DNA of 64,000 bases from Intestinimonas timonensis (lineage in GTDB: Bacteria; Bacillota; Clostridia; Oscillospirales; Oscillospiraceae). Below the pieces are notes generated by a model. It did no database searches and was not told the DNA's origin. It saw only the letters and a program-made list of their open reading frames with translations. Position 1 is the first letter of the stretch. Each line of letters starts with the position of its first letter. Below, piece after piece: positions 24,318 to 32,120 of this stretch. The position numbers and the translations under genes are program-made. Location of the stretch: positions 834,698 to 898,697 of the forward strand of contig NZ_LR130817.1 in NCBI RefSeq assembly GCF_900626145.1. Direction: 5' to 3'.

Positions 24318-25475
24318 TTATCGGTGCGATACGCCCATGTCCTTGGCACGACAGGCACATTCCAGAACCTCTGTCATGTCCGTGCGCTCCCAGGGCGCGT
24401 CCGCATGGGTGAAGTGTCCGTAATTGCAGAACTTTTGGAACATGGGCTGATCTAGTCCCAGCGTTCCGATCATGCCGTCCGGCGTCAGGTTGAATACCGT
24501 GCGGACTGCCTGTTCCAACACATCATCGGAATAGATGCCGGTATGCTCCGTATCCACCGTCACCGCCACAGGCTGTGCCTTGCCGATGGCATAGGCAAGG
24601 CTGATGGTGCAGCGCTTGGCCAGTCCTGCCGCTACGATATTCTTGGCAATGTAACGGGTCATGTACGCGCCGCTGCGGTCCACCTTCGTTCCATCCTTGC
24701 CGGACAGCGCGCCGCCGCCATGAGGGGCGAGGCCGCCGTAGGTATCCACCATCAGCTTGCGTCCGGTGAGTCCGGTGTCCGCTTCAAAACCGCCCTGGAC
24801 AAATCGACCGGAGGGATTGACCAGCACTTCGGTATGTTCGTCCAGCGGAAGTTCCTGCATGGCGGGTCGGATCACATGGCACAGGATGTCCCGGCGCAGT
24901 TCCGGCAGGGGCAGCTCCTCCTCATGCTGGCAGGATACCACCACTGCGGCAACGCGGCACGGGACTCCAGAGCGGTATTCCACAGACACCTGTGCCTTGC
25001 CGTCCGGACGCAGACCGGGGATGATGCCCTGCCTGCGGGTATCGGTCAACAGGCGGGTCAGTCGATGGGCCAGCACCACAGGCAGAGGCAGCAGCTCCTT
25101 TGTTTCATCGCAGGCAAAGCCGTACAGGATTCCCTGATCTCCTGCGCCGGTCTCCGTGCCGCCGCACACAGCTTCCGCAATGTCGGGACTCTGCTCATGG
25201 GTGATGACCTCCACCTCATAGTCGTTGCCGCCGTATCCGGCTTCCCGCACCGTTCTGCAAATAATGGCAGGGATATCCGGAATCTTCGCTGCCGTGATCT
25301 CGCCTGCAGCGATGATCTTTCCGGCTGTGGCCATGACCTCACAGGCAACGCGGGCAGCGGCGTCCTGCGTAAGGCAGGCATCCACCACCGCGTCCGCGAT
25401 GGTGTCGCAGAGCTTGTCGGGATGTCCCTCGGTGACTGACTCAGCGGTCAGAATGCAGTTATCTTTCATGTTCAT
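24318..25475 (-). CDS. metK: S-adenosylmethionine synthetase carried by the element
   Basis: 385 residues, close to the usual length. The three-domain MetK family motifs are present: GHPDKLCD near the N-terminus (ATP site), GAGDQG (about residue 115) and GGGALSGKDGTKVDRSGAYMTRY (given in two parts: GGGALSGKDG and KVDRSGAY). It makes SAM from methionine and ATP, the methyl donor for the two DNA methyltransferases on the same element. It starts inside the tail of the DUF3846 gene (17-bp overlap). It is divergent from chromosomal-type MetK (several short deletions by eye), so probably an accessory copy. No SAM riboswitch is visible upstream. Confidence 0.92.
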   Translation of the reverse strand: MNMKDNCILTAESVTEGHPDKLCDTIADAVVDACLTQDAAARVACEVMATAGKIIAAGEITAAKIPDIPAIICRTVREAGYGGNDYEVEVITHEQSPDIAEAVCGGTETGAGDQGILYGFACDETKELLPLPVVLAHRLTRLLTDTRRQGIIPGLRPDGKAQVSVEYRSGVPCRVAAVVVSCQHEEELPLPELRRDILCHVIRPAMQELPLDEHTEVLVNPSGRFVQGGFEADTGLTGRKLMVDTYGGLAPHGGGALSGKDGTKVDRSGAYMTRYIAKNIVAAGLAKRCTISLAYAIGKAQPVAVTVDTEHTGIYSDDVLEQAVRTVFNLTPDGMIGTLGLDQPMFQKFCNYGHFTHADAPWERTDMTEVLECACRAKDMGVSHR

Positions 25476-25848
25476 GTTTCTCCTTTTTCATCGGTTTCTT
25501 ATGCGCCTCCGGCTGTTTCGGAACAGAGAGGATCATTTCGTTGCTGTATTTGTCCTTGTACTTTTCGATCTGCTGCTCCGTCAGCGAGGCAAAATCATCC
25601 TCTTTAAGACCGGCAACAAAAAATGTGCCGCAGACAATGTCATACGGCACACCGTGATCATCGGTCAGGGCGCGGTTCCACGGCAGGCCCAGCAGCTTGC
25701 CCTCGTCATTTGCGATGAGCGCCACCGGGTCATCGAAGGGGTAAACTGCCTGAATGGTGCCGCCTACGAGCTCCTGCATGGCAGAAAGAGTGTGGTCGAT
25801 CTCCTGCACTTCAGGCATTTCCATGGGGCGCACCACAAGGACTTTCAT
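25459..25848 (-). CDS. DUF3846-domain protein
   Basis: 129 residues from ATG 25848 (MKVLVVRPMEMP). The family pattern is visible: DHTLSAMQELVGGTIQAVYP, then NDEGKLLGLPWNRAL and CGTFFVAG. DUF3846 proteins are common in ICEs and phages of Clostridia. Function unknown. The ribosome site is unclear: GGAGG lies 22 bp upstream of this ATG, so a start between them at a non-standard codon cannot be excluded. The C-terminal tail KKEKHEHER overlaps the metK start and repeats the tail of the 196-residue protein at 21116. Confidence 0.82.
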   Translation of the reverse strand: MKVLVVRPMEMPEVQEIDHTLSAMQELVGGTIQAVYPFDDPVALIANDEGKLLGLPWNRALTDDHGVPYDIVCGTFFVAGLKEDDFASLTEQQIEKYKDKYSNEMILSVPKQPEAHKKPMKKEKHEHER

Positions 25849-25933
25849 TTTTTCTGTGCTGATATGGGTTCCTCCTTCCCAAAAGAAAAGCGGCAGCGAC
25901 AGATTCCTCTGCCGTTGCCGCAAATGGTGATTC

Positions 25934-26200
25934 TTATTCTTTTTTGGATGCCAGCGTCCGGGTCTTCAGCAGGGCATTCTCCAACGCCCGATGATCTTCA
26001 TGCTCCGGCCACCATTGTGGGCGCAGGAAGCCCAGCACCGCAGCCGCCCATTCATAATCGGCCCGTTCCAATGTACCGCGCATCAGCCCTTGCCGAAATC
26101 TTCGATGCTGCTCCCGCACTGCCGGGTCCACGCTGTCCCGTTCCAGATACAGTTCCAGAAAACCGCCGAGGACAGCTGCTTCCTCCATCGTGTAAAACAT
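25934..26200 (-). CDS. small protein of unknown function
   Basis: 88 residues from ATG 26200 behind GGGAGGGG. Soluble, Glu/Arg/Leu-rich (LGGFLELYLERDSVDPAVRE, then ADYEWAAAVLGFLRPQWW). No family recognised. First gene of the run that continues with DUF3846 and metK. A TACAAT box (minus strand, 26229-26234) may be part of its promoter. Confidence 0.6.
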   Translation of the reverse strand: MFYTMEEAAVLGGFLELYLERDSVDPAVREQHRRFRQGLMRGTLERADYEWAAAVLGFLRPQWWPEHEDHRALENALLKTRTLASKKE

Positions 26201-26281
26201 ATCCGCACCCCTCCCGCAAACAGGGGATATTGTAACACAGACCGTGGAAAATGAACACCTCTTTTTCACTCCGACTGTCTG

Positions 26282-26310
26282 TTGCGCGGATACCGCGCCT
26301 GTGATACACT
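26282..26310 (+). promoter_or_regulatory. promoter of the small membrane protein gene
   Basis: TTGCGC, 17-bp spacer, TACACT, 36 bp before the ATG at 26346. Confidence 0.55.
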
Positions 26311-26345
26311 GTGCTTACGAACAAAAATATGAGGAGGCGGCTGTG

Positions 26346-26555
26346 ATGAGATGGTTTTGGGAGCTTTCATGGCTGTGGAAGATGCTTGGCGTCGCTTTAC
26401 TGGTTTCCGCGGTATGCGTCGCCGCGGCCGCGCTGATCGGCAAGGCGGCAAAAATCCGCCCCGGCAAAAAGGTTTTTCTGCTCGTTGGGATCTTGGCCTT
26501 TGTGATCTCTATTCTGGTGATCTTCTTTCTTGCACAGACGCCGGCGCTGCTCTGA
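26346..26555 (+). CDS. small two-helix membrane protein
   Basis: 69 residues from ATG 26346 (or GTG 26343) behind GAGGAGG. Two membrane helices: MLGVALLVSAVCVAAAALIG and VFLLVGILAFVISILVIFFL, separated by a short basic loop (KAAKIRPGKK). It lies on the plus strand, convergent with the cyclotransferase-like gene (1 bp apart). Function unknown. The size and topology would fit a toxin-like or accessory membrane peptide, without further evidence. Confidence 0.6.
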   Translation: MRWFWELSWLWKMLGVALLVSAVCVAAAALIGKAAKIRPGKKVFLLVGILAFVISILVIFFLAQTPALL

Positions 26556-26556
26556 G

Positions 26557-27060
26557 TTACCGCTCCGGCCCTCTGTTTCGCTCAGGCGCTCTCTTTGGCT
26601 TGTCGATCCTGCCGCTCCACACCTCGTCAATGGTCCTGCTCCACGCATCCCGAAGGGAGTCCACCGGCAGGCCGTTGGCTTCAAAGCCCCGCTGGATCAC
26701 GCGGTAATAATACGGGGACGGCAGTGCAGGCTGGCGGCAATACGGCTCTGCCATGATATAAACCATGACTGGGATCTCTGCACCGGCCGCGTCTTTAACA
26801 GTCACGGTTTCTTTCGTGTAGTGGCGGGGATACCCCTCATACCGATCCAAAGACTGTTCACAGTTTGGCGTGATCTTCCACACCAGTCCGTAGACAACGC
26901 TGCCTTTTTTCGGCGCAACGGTAGCAAAGCCGCTGCCGCGGAACCGCAGTTCGTAGTTTTCCAGCCTGACCGGCCCCACGATCTCGGCGTCCGGACAGCG
27001 CTGCGCCATCTGCTCCAGATCAAGGTTGCTGCCGTAGGCAAAATACAGGTTTTCCTCCAC
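26557..27060 (-). CDS. gamma-glutamylcyclotransferase-like (AIG2 family) enzyme
   Basis: 167 residues from GTG 27060 behind GGAGG. The family signature YFAYGSNLD is at residues 6-14, and a likely catalytic Glu is in the segment LDRYEGYP. GGCT/AIG2 enzymes cyclise gamma-glutamyl-amines to 5-oxoproline and release the amine. The gene is last in the overlapping operon that contains an amidoligase, which forms such amide bonds, so the two may build and undo the same linkage. The C-terminal 20 residues are basic and Pro-rich. Confidence 0.85.
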   Translation of the reverse strand: MEENLYFAYGSNLDLEQMAQRCPDAEIVGPVRLENYELRFRGSGFATVAPKKGSVVYGLVWKITPNCEQSLDRYEGYPRHYTKETVTVKDAAGAEIPVMVYIMAEPYCRQPALPSPYYYRVIQRGFEANGLPVDSLRDAWSRTIDEVWSGRIDKPKRAPERNRGPER

Positions 27061-27061
27061 G

Positions 27062-27319
27062 TCACACCTCCAGCATCGTTAGAGCGCCAAAGCGTTCCAG
27101 ATGACGGAGCAGGGCTGCCGCCTGTGTCTCCGCATCGCCATCCGGCAGCGGACAGTCCATTCCCGTGGTGCGGATAACATTGTTCTGTACAAACCAGATG
27201 TAGGTCTCCACATCCGGGAACTCTGTGGGATCAAAGCTGAGATCCCGAAGCTGTTCCATGATCCCGGCTGCGGTCCCTTCGTACACGGTATCTTCAATTT
27301 GAATCTTCAAAGGCTTCAC
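27062..27319 (-). CDS. small protein between amidoligase and cyclotransferase
   Basis: 85 residues from GTG 27319, overlapping the amidoligase stop as GTGA. It begins KPLKIQIEDTVYEGTAAGIM, is soluble and acidic, and contains one Cys-Pro and several aromatic residues (ETYIWFVQNNVI). No family recognised. Tight coupling on both sides suggests it acts with the amidoligase/cyclotransferase pair, possibly as substrate or carrier. That is a guess. Confidence 0.65.
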   Translation of the reverse strand: MKPLKIQIEDTVYEGTAAGIMEQLRDLSFDPTEFPDVETYIWFVQNNVIRTTGMDCPLPDGDAETQAAALLRHLERFGALTMLEV

Positions 27320-28278
27320 CTCTCCATTTCTCTGGATTTTTTCTTCTTTTGATTGACTGTATAGCTGTCCTTATCGAAACGCCACGCCCGATCACCGTCC
27401 AGATTTGCCAACAGGTGGTCACGGGTATGCTTGAATTCCTCGCCATTGAGCCCCAGCCGCACCAACCAAACCCGAAAGGTAAACAACTCATTGTCGCTGT
27501 GGGTCTTGCGCATGACCGTGCTGCGCTGGGCGATAGCCTGGGCGGAGATGGCAAGGCACAGATTCACATAGGCGGCAACTTTTCCCGCATGGAGTGTGGA
27601 ATTGAAACAGCGCCATTCCACCGTCCCCCGGTAAAAGACCGAATGCAGATTCAGTGCGTAATAGCGGGTCCAGTTATAATGGTCTGCGCTGCCGTTATCT
27701 CCCTCATACCAGATATTCTCCAGCTGCGTCAGATCCCTTGTCTCATCCGACGAGAGCCTGCGTGCCTGCTTCAGCATGGGTTCCCGCACCTTCTGACACC
27801 AGCGGGACGCCCGGCTTTCATTGACCTGCAGCGCTTTGAACAGGATATCCTCCTTGGAGTACATGATGCCGATGAGGTTTTTCAGACTCTGCCGGTTATG
27901 ATTGGCTGCGTCCACATGGACATGGATGCCGCAGGAGCTGTTGGCCTTGGCTCCTGCGTGGCGTACCTGCCGGACACACTCCTGCAGCTTGGGCAGTTCC
28001 GCATAGGTGAGCTTTGGCGTTACCATCTCCACGCGGTATCTGTAGTCACCCGTTGCACGATAGCCGCTGCCGATCTTCTGCTCCCCGTGGATGCTGGAGT
28101 CACTCATGACCGTCCACTCTTTGCCGTCCCGATCCGTCACACACCATTTATCGTAAGCGCCGCCCACATAGCGGGCGTCCGTTGCAAAATACGCGGCCAG
28201 CGCTGTTGCCGCCTGCTCACGGGTGATGCCGGTCATTTCAACTTCCACGCCGAAGCACTGGTCCTTCAGCCCGATCAT
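27316..28278 (-). CDS. amidoligase-family (COOH-NH2 ligase) enzyme
   Basis: 320 residues. Features of the Amidoligase_2 family: N-terminal FGVEVEMTGITR (glutamate-rich first strand binding metal/ATP), the segment YRVEMVTPKL, and a central CGIHVHVDAANH. These are the glutamine-synthetase-like catalytic elements. A later WRCFNSTLHAGKV matches the conserved Arg/Asn stretch. Such enzymes join a carboxyl to an amine with ATP and are thought to modify peptides or proteins, or to make small peptides. It starts in the stop of the C5 methyltransferase gene (ATGA). The substrate is unknown. Confidence 0.85.
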   Translation of the reverse strand: MIGLKDQCFGVEVEMTGITREQAATALAAYFATDARYVGGAYDKWCVTDRDGKEWTVMSDSSIHGEQKIGSGYRATGDYRYRVEMVTPKLTYAELPKLQECVRQVRHAGAKANSSCGIHVHVDAANHNRQSLKNLIGIMYSKEDILFKALQVNESRASRWCQKVREPMLKQARRLSSDETRDLTQLENIWYEGDNGSADHYNWTRYYALNLHSVFYRGTVEWRCFNSTLHAGKVAAYVNLCLAISAQAIAQRSTVMRKTHSDNELFTFRVWLVRLGLNGEEFKHTRDHLLANLDGDRAWRFDKDSYTVNQKKKKSREMER

Positions 28279-29420
28279 GCGGCAGCACCGGCTTTCAGTT
28301 CAGCATCCACCTCCCGGATACGGCGCCCGATGGCTTCAATGACATTGGCGGTGACGCTGTTGCCCGCCTGCTTATACGCCTGTGCATCAGACTGGATGGC
28401 GAGGATGCGGTCGATCTGCCACTCATCGAAGCCCTGCAGCCGTAGACACTCCCGCGGCATCAGACGCCGGATGCGTCCGCCACGTTCCACGATGCCCTGG
28501 ATGCAGCTCGTCTCCAATGTGTGGGCGATATCCTGTCCCACACGACCACGGCGGGTATTGCTCCCGGAAAAGCCGAGATCGACGCTGTCACCGGGATTCG
28601 CCTCTTTATAGCCTTTTTTCGTGGCTTCCTTGATGAGCAGAACGCCGGAACGTTCTGCTCTATGATTAGACAGCGTTGTCTGACCATAACGGGCAGTGAG
28701 GCAGCGGGCGGCCTCCGTTTGTCTCGCCTCCCCGGCACATAGATCCACAAAGGGTCTGTCCTGCGGAATGATATACAATCCTGTTTTGCCGCCCACACCT
28801 CCAGCGCCGGCAGTCTGCGTGCAGGCTATTCCGTCTGCGTCGTAGACACGGGAGCCTTGCGGCCCTCCGAGGACTTGTACAAGAGCTTTTCCACCTGTGC
28901 CGAAGACAGGTAATATTTTCCCGGCGCATCGGGGATCAAGATATCCGATAATGAAAAGCCTTCGCCTTGATTGAGGGACTCCAAAATGTTTGCTGTTAAG
29001 CACAGACCACTCGACATGATACCCCAGGTCATCCAGTGCGGAGAGGATGACCGAAAAGGTTTTCCCTTTGTCATGCGATAAAAGTCCGGGAACATTTTCA
29101 AGCAGCAGATACGCAGGTCGTTTGGCTTGAGCCAATCGGGCAATCTCAAAGAAGAGAGTTCCTCTGGCGTCGGCAAAGCCCCTCCTGCGGCCAGCGTTAG
29201 AAAATGCCTGGCAGGGGAATCCTCCGCAGAGCAGGTCGAAGTCCGGCAGGTCTGCGGGGTCAATTTGGGTTGCGTCCGGATAGTATCGTTCCTCCTTTCC
29301 CGGTTCGTAGATTGCTTGGTAGCTGGCATTGGCGTATTTGTCGATCTCGCAGTGTCCTACACACCGGAAACCGCCCGCGCGGGTCAGCCCGGAGCGGAAA
29401 CCGCCAATGCCGGCGAACAT
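28275..29420 (-). CDS. C5-cytosine DNA methyltransferase
   Basis: 381 residues from ATG 29420. SAM motif FAGIGGFRSGL at the start, catalytic GGFPCQAFS (Pro-Cys), ENVPGLL and QSRRRLFIIGY, then a target-recognition region and the closing motif QAGNSVTANVI. All ten-motif landmarks of Dcm-type enzymes are in order. The ATG has no ribosome site. An in-frame CTG at 29438, with AAGGAG ten bases upstream and overlapping the previous stop, would give the usual extended start (MIRYFDMFAG), so that may be the true start. No cognate endonuclease is adjacent. Modifies the element's DNA, likely against host restriction. Confidence 0.93.
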   Translation of the reverse strand: MFAGIGGFRSGLTRAGGFRCVGHCEIDKYANASYQAIYEPGKEERYYPDATQIDPADLPDFDLLCGGFPCQAFSNAGRRRGFADARGTLFFEIARLAQAKRPAYLLLENVPGLLSHDKGKTFSVILSALDDLGYHVEWSVLNSKHFGVPQSRRRLFIIGYLDPRCAGKILPVFGTGGKALVQVLGGPQGSRVYDADGIACTQTAGAGGVGGKTGLYIIPQDRPFVDLCAGEARQTEAARCLTARYGQTTLSNHRAERSGVLLIKEATKKGYKEANPGDSVDLGFSGSNTRRGRVGQDIAHTLETSCIQGIVERGGRIRRLMPRECLRLQGFDEWQIDRILAIQSDAQAYKQAGNSVTANVIEAIGRRIREVDAELKAGAAA

Positions 29421-29434
29421 ATCAAAATATCGGA

Positions 29435-29737
29435 TCAGGTCATCTCATCTCCTTCCTGCAGGGCAAGCAAAAAGCCGAGGACGCTTTCATCTACATCCCC
29501 GGCTCTGTCGCTATCCTGCGCTTCTTCTTTGGTGAGCTGCACTCCCCGCAGTTCCTGCCGGATGGTCTGGCGAACGGCGTCCAGCAGTTCCTGCTGCCCT
29601 TTATACTCACAGACCATGCGGCAGACCGCAGCGGTGCGCTGTCCTGCGGGGATCTCCGTCAGCTTCTTCCACGCCCTGCGCTGTATGGGTGAGGACATGG
29701 AAAAGGACAGATTGATCCGCTTTTTGTTACTGCTCAT
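29435..29737 (-). CDS. ParR-like partner of the ParM protein
   Basis: 100 residues from ATG 29737, overlapping the parM-like gene by 11 bp. It begins with a basic stretch (MSSNKKRINLSFSMSSPIQR) that could form a ribbon-helix-helix, followed by helices ending in an acidic tail (LALQEGDEMT). Size, basic start and position directly behind a parM-like gene match the DNA-binding adaptors (ParR/StbB type) of plasmid segregation systems. Sequence alone does not prove it. Confidence 0.65.
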   Translation of the reverse strand: MSSNKKRINLSFSMSSPIQRRAWKKLTEIPAGQRTAAVCRMVCEYKGQQELLDAVRQTIRQELRGVQLTKEEAQDSDRAGDVDESVLGFLLALQEGDEMT

Positions 29738-30653
29738 CGTTCTTTGTGAGCCGCTCTGCCAGCCGCTCATAGCCTTTGGCGTTGAGGGACACATCGTCAA
29801 GGATGACTGGACGGCAAAGGCCGTCCGCAGCGGATACATTCCGCTTCAGCAGCGCCGCACCACCGCCCAGAAAAACAGCAGGCATGGCACGGGTATCCAG
29901 TCCGCTCTCCGTAATGGCGGAGAGCAGGCGATGGACATAGGCGTCTGCCTGCCGGTCAATAATTTTTCTGGCATCCTCATTGATATGGACAGCATCGCCG
30001 CGCAGCACGCTTTCCATCTGTGTCGCCGTCATAGACAGGCCCAGTGCGCGGCGGATCTGCTCGCCGATCTCATCCAGACAGCGGATCATACCGAGTTCCA
30101 GACTGCGGCAGGTCGATGCATTGGGGATACGGTTGTCCAAACGCATCAGATCCACTGTCCATCCGCCGATATCCGCCACGATCACAGAAGGCTCATCCAG
30201 CAGGATGCTCTGGGTCAAGACTGCGGCATAACCTTGCGGGAACAGCGACACCTTGCGGATGGTGATAGAGTATTCCTGTCCCTCATAGCGGAAACTCACC
30301 GTTCTCCCGTCCCGGAGCAGATAGTCCCGGAATGCATTTTTCTCCCGTCCGAAGCTGGTGAGAGGCAGTCCGGCCGCCAGATGGATCTCTGCTGCAGGCT
30401 CCGCATGACGGAAGGAGAGCTCCTTTGCGATGGCTGCCAGCGTAAGGAGGTAGTAGTCCTCTGTCTGCGTTTTGTTCTTCTGAAGCGCCTGACGCCCGCT
30501 GCCCACCACATAGAATTTTCCGCCGTATTCCAGCACGTCCTTCAGCGTATATGGCTCATGCTCATACGCCACCAGACCGGAGGGGAACGAGAAATGGGCC
30601 GTTTTCATAGCGGCATAGCCGTGGTCAACACCAATAATCATGGACTCGCTCAT
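29727..30653 (-). CDS. parM: ParM/StbA-like actin-type ATPase
   Basis: 308 residues. Actin-fold landmarks: IIGVDHGYAAMKTAH at the start (phosphate 1), VIVADIGGWTVDLM (phosphate 2, about residue 165) and AVFLGGGAALLKR (adenosine motif, about 270). ParM-type filaments push plasmid copies apart. In ICEs they are thought to stabilise the excised circular form. The ATG overlaps the DUF4240 stop, and a small ParR-like gene follows. Confidence 0.88.
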   Translation of the reverse strand: MSESMIIGVDHGYAAMKTAHFSFPSGLVAYEHEPYTLKDVLEYGGKFYVVGSGRQALQKNKTQTEDYYLLTLAAIAKELSFRHAEPAAEIHLAAGLPLTSFGREKNAFRDYLLRDGRTVSFRYEGQEYSITIRKVSLFPQGYAAVLTQSILLDEPSVIVADIGGWTVDLMRLDNRIPNASTCRSLELGMIRCLDEIGEQIRRALGLSMTATQMESVLRGDAVHINEDARKIIDRQADAYVHRLLSAITESGLDTRAMPAVFLGGGAALLKRNVSAADGLCRPVILDDVSLNAKGYERLAERLTKNDEQ

Positions 30654-31705
30654 CTTGCCTCACCTCCACGGCTGCGTTTCTTCTTATTTGATGTCTGGTG
30701 CCGGTCATAGTCCTTTCCGGCATGGATAAGATCCCGAATCTCCTTCAGCTGCAGATTCCAGCGTGTTTGACCGTCCCACTCCGGATGCTTCGCACAGAGC
30801 CGGGGCAGATATTTCTTCAGATCCGCGCCCTCTCTGGGAAACTCGATGCCGCCCTTATAGACGATATCCTGTTCCAGCTTCATCAAAAGCGCTTCATATG
30901 CGCTCCAATCTGTCTGATCATAGGCGCTTTTCCCGGTGAGCTGCTCGTAGGCATAGTCCCCGACATAGCTCAACTGCTCAAAGCAGCAATCGCCGTAGGG
31001 AACGACATCCGCAAGGCTGTCCGGGTCTGCCAACGCGGCAAAATAGACTTCGCGCCCCTGTGCGATGAGCCAGGCGCGAAAATCGATAAAACCGTCATCG
31101 CTGCAGCCGTATTCTTTCATGATCCCTGCCGCGTCCCACAAGCCGAACTTGTCCGCGAGATCTTCATAGGCGTGGATGATGTCGTGGAAATTCTGTGCCT
31201 GCGTAGGGCCCATAGAAACCAGCCGGTCTTTCAGATAGGCCAGCATGACGTCCATATCCTGCCCGCAGGCGATTTTTGCATCATGGATCAGGTCCCAGAA
31301 GGATTCTTTGTTGATCTCTGAGATCGGTTCCTTCACATTCTTCATCTCCTTCCCAATACGTTTTTTGATGTGCGCTGCCGCACCCGCGCAGATCTTTTGA
31401 TAAAACGCGCGATACTCCGGTGTGGTTTTATCTACTTCACCGAGAATTGCACGCTCATAGGGCGTGCCGGGGACGATCTCCCAGGTAACGGTCCCAAAGT
31501 ATGCCGCTTCCAGATACCGCAGCAGCGTGTGTCCGTCTGCCATCTCAAACATTCCATGGTTATCCTCATAGGGAAATTCTTCATAGACCTTGAGCCCGGT
31601 GACTTCTTCCGCGGCGGCATACAACGAGAAACCGTCTGTGTCCAGCGTCGGCGCAAGCTGTGCGTACTGTTCCTCCGGGGACAGCATTTCCTCATGCCGC
31701 TCCAT
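30650..31705 (-). CDS. DUF4240-domain protein
   Basis: 351 residues. A DUF4240 domain covers about 130-235 (ESFWDLIHDAKIACGQDMDV, then the helix with QAQNFHDIIHAYEDLADKFG and the conserved DDGFIDFRAWLIAQGR). DUF4240 is found in bacterial proteins of unknown function, often in defence or ICE contexts. The first 120 residues are acidic and unlike any family I know. It is coupled to the small gene upstream (14-bp overlap) and to parM downstream (ATGA). Confidence 0.75.
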   Translation of the reverse strand: MERHEEMLSPEEQYAQLAPTLDTDGFSLYAAAEEVTGLKVYEEFPYEDNHGMFEMADGHTLLRYLEAAYFGTVTWEIVPGTPYERAILGEVDKTTPEYRAFYQKICAGAAAHIKKRIGKEMKNVKEPISEINKESFWDLIHDAKIACGQDMDVMLAYLKDRLVSMGPTQAQNFHDIIHAYEDLADKFGLWDAAGIMKEYGCSDDGFIDFRAWLIAQGREVYFAALADPDSLADVVPYGDCCFEQLSYVGDYAYEQLTGKSAYDQTDWSAYEALLMKLEQDIVYKGGIEFPREGADLKKYLPRLCAKHPEWDGQTRWNLQLKEIRDLIHAGKDYDRHQTSNKKKRSRGGEAR

Positions 31706-32120
31706 CTGACCGCTCCTTTCTTACCCAGCCCGCAAAACGCTCTAAAAAGTGAACGCGCCCATGCACCTTCCCGGCAGACACATCCAGCCCATTCATCTGC
31801 GCCTGAATGCGGCGCTGGATGGCTTTCAGCTTCTGCGGGTCATTGCAGCAATCTACGATGACATACTCGCCGCCGCTGGTGGAGAGGATTTCCCGCTTGC
31901 CGTTCTCGTCCCGGATGCCGGACAGGAGACGCTGTCCCAGCCGTTTCCGGTAGGCGTCCTGGAGCGCATCCATATCTCCGCAGACATCATGCTTTTTCAA
32001 GATCTCCGCGATCTCACAGGAAGTGATCTTCGTCTCGGCAGACAGCTTTTGCAAAATCTCCGCCTGCGCGTCAGGCGAGATTCCCGTCCGGCTGGGCATC
32101 GTTTTCTTCGCTTTCTGCAT
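31692..32120 (-). CDS. small helical protein in the segregation operon
   Basis: 142 residues from ATG 32120 behind GGAGG. The N-terminal half looks like a winged helix: TSCEIAEILKKHDVCGDMDA followed by a basic stretch YRKRLGQRLLSGI. The remaining part has QKLKAIQRRIQAQMNGLD and a basic C-terminus. Family not recognised. It overlaps the end of the ParB-like gene by 50 bp, which is unusually long. Possible DNA-binding accessory. Confidence 0.65.
   Translation of the reverse strand: MQKAKKTMPSRTGISPDAQAEILQKLSAETKITSCEIAEILKKHDVCGDMDALQDAYRKRLGQRLLSGIRDENGKREILSTSGGEYVIVDCCNDPQKLKAIQRRIQAQMNGLDVSAGKVHGRVHFLERFAGWVRKERSDGAA

Noticed and set aside
25476..25930. SAM riboswitch in front of metK
   Set aside because: metK starts inside the DUF3846 gene, leaving no leader, and no SAM-box elements are seen.
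20398..29420. Complete restriction-modification system
   Set aside because: Two methyltransferases but no adjacent endonuclease-like gene that I can recognise.
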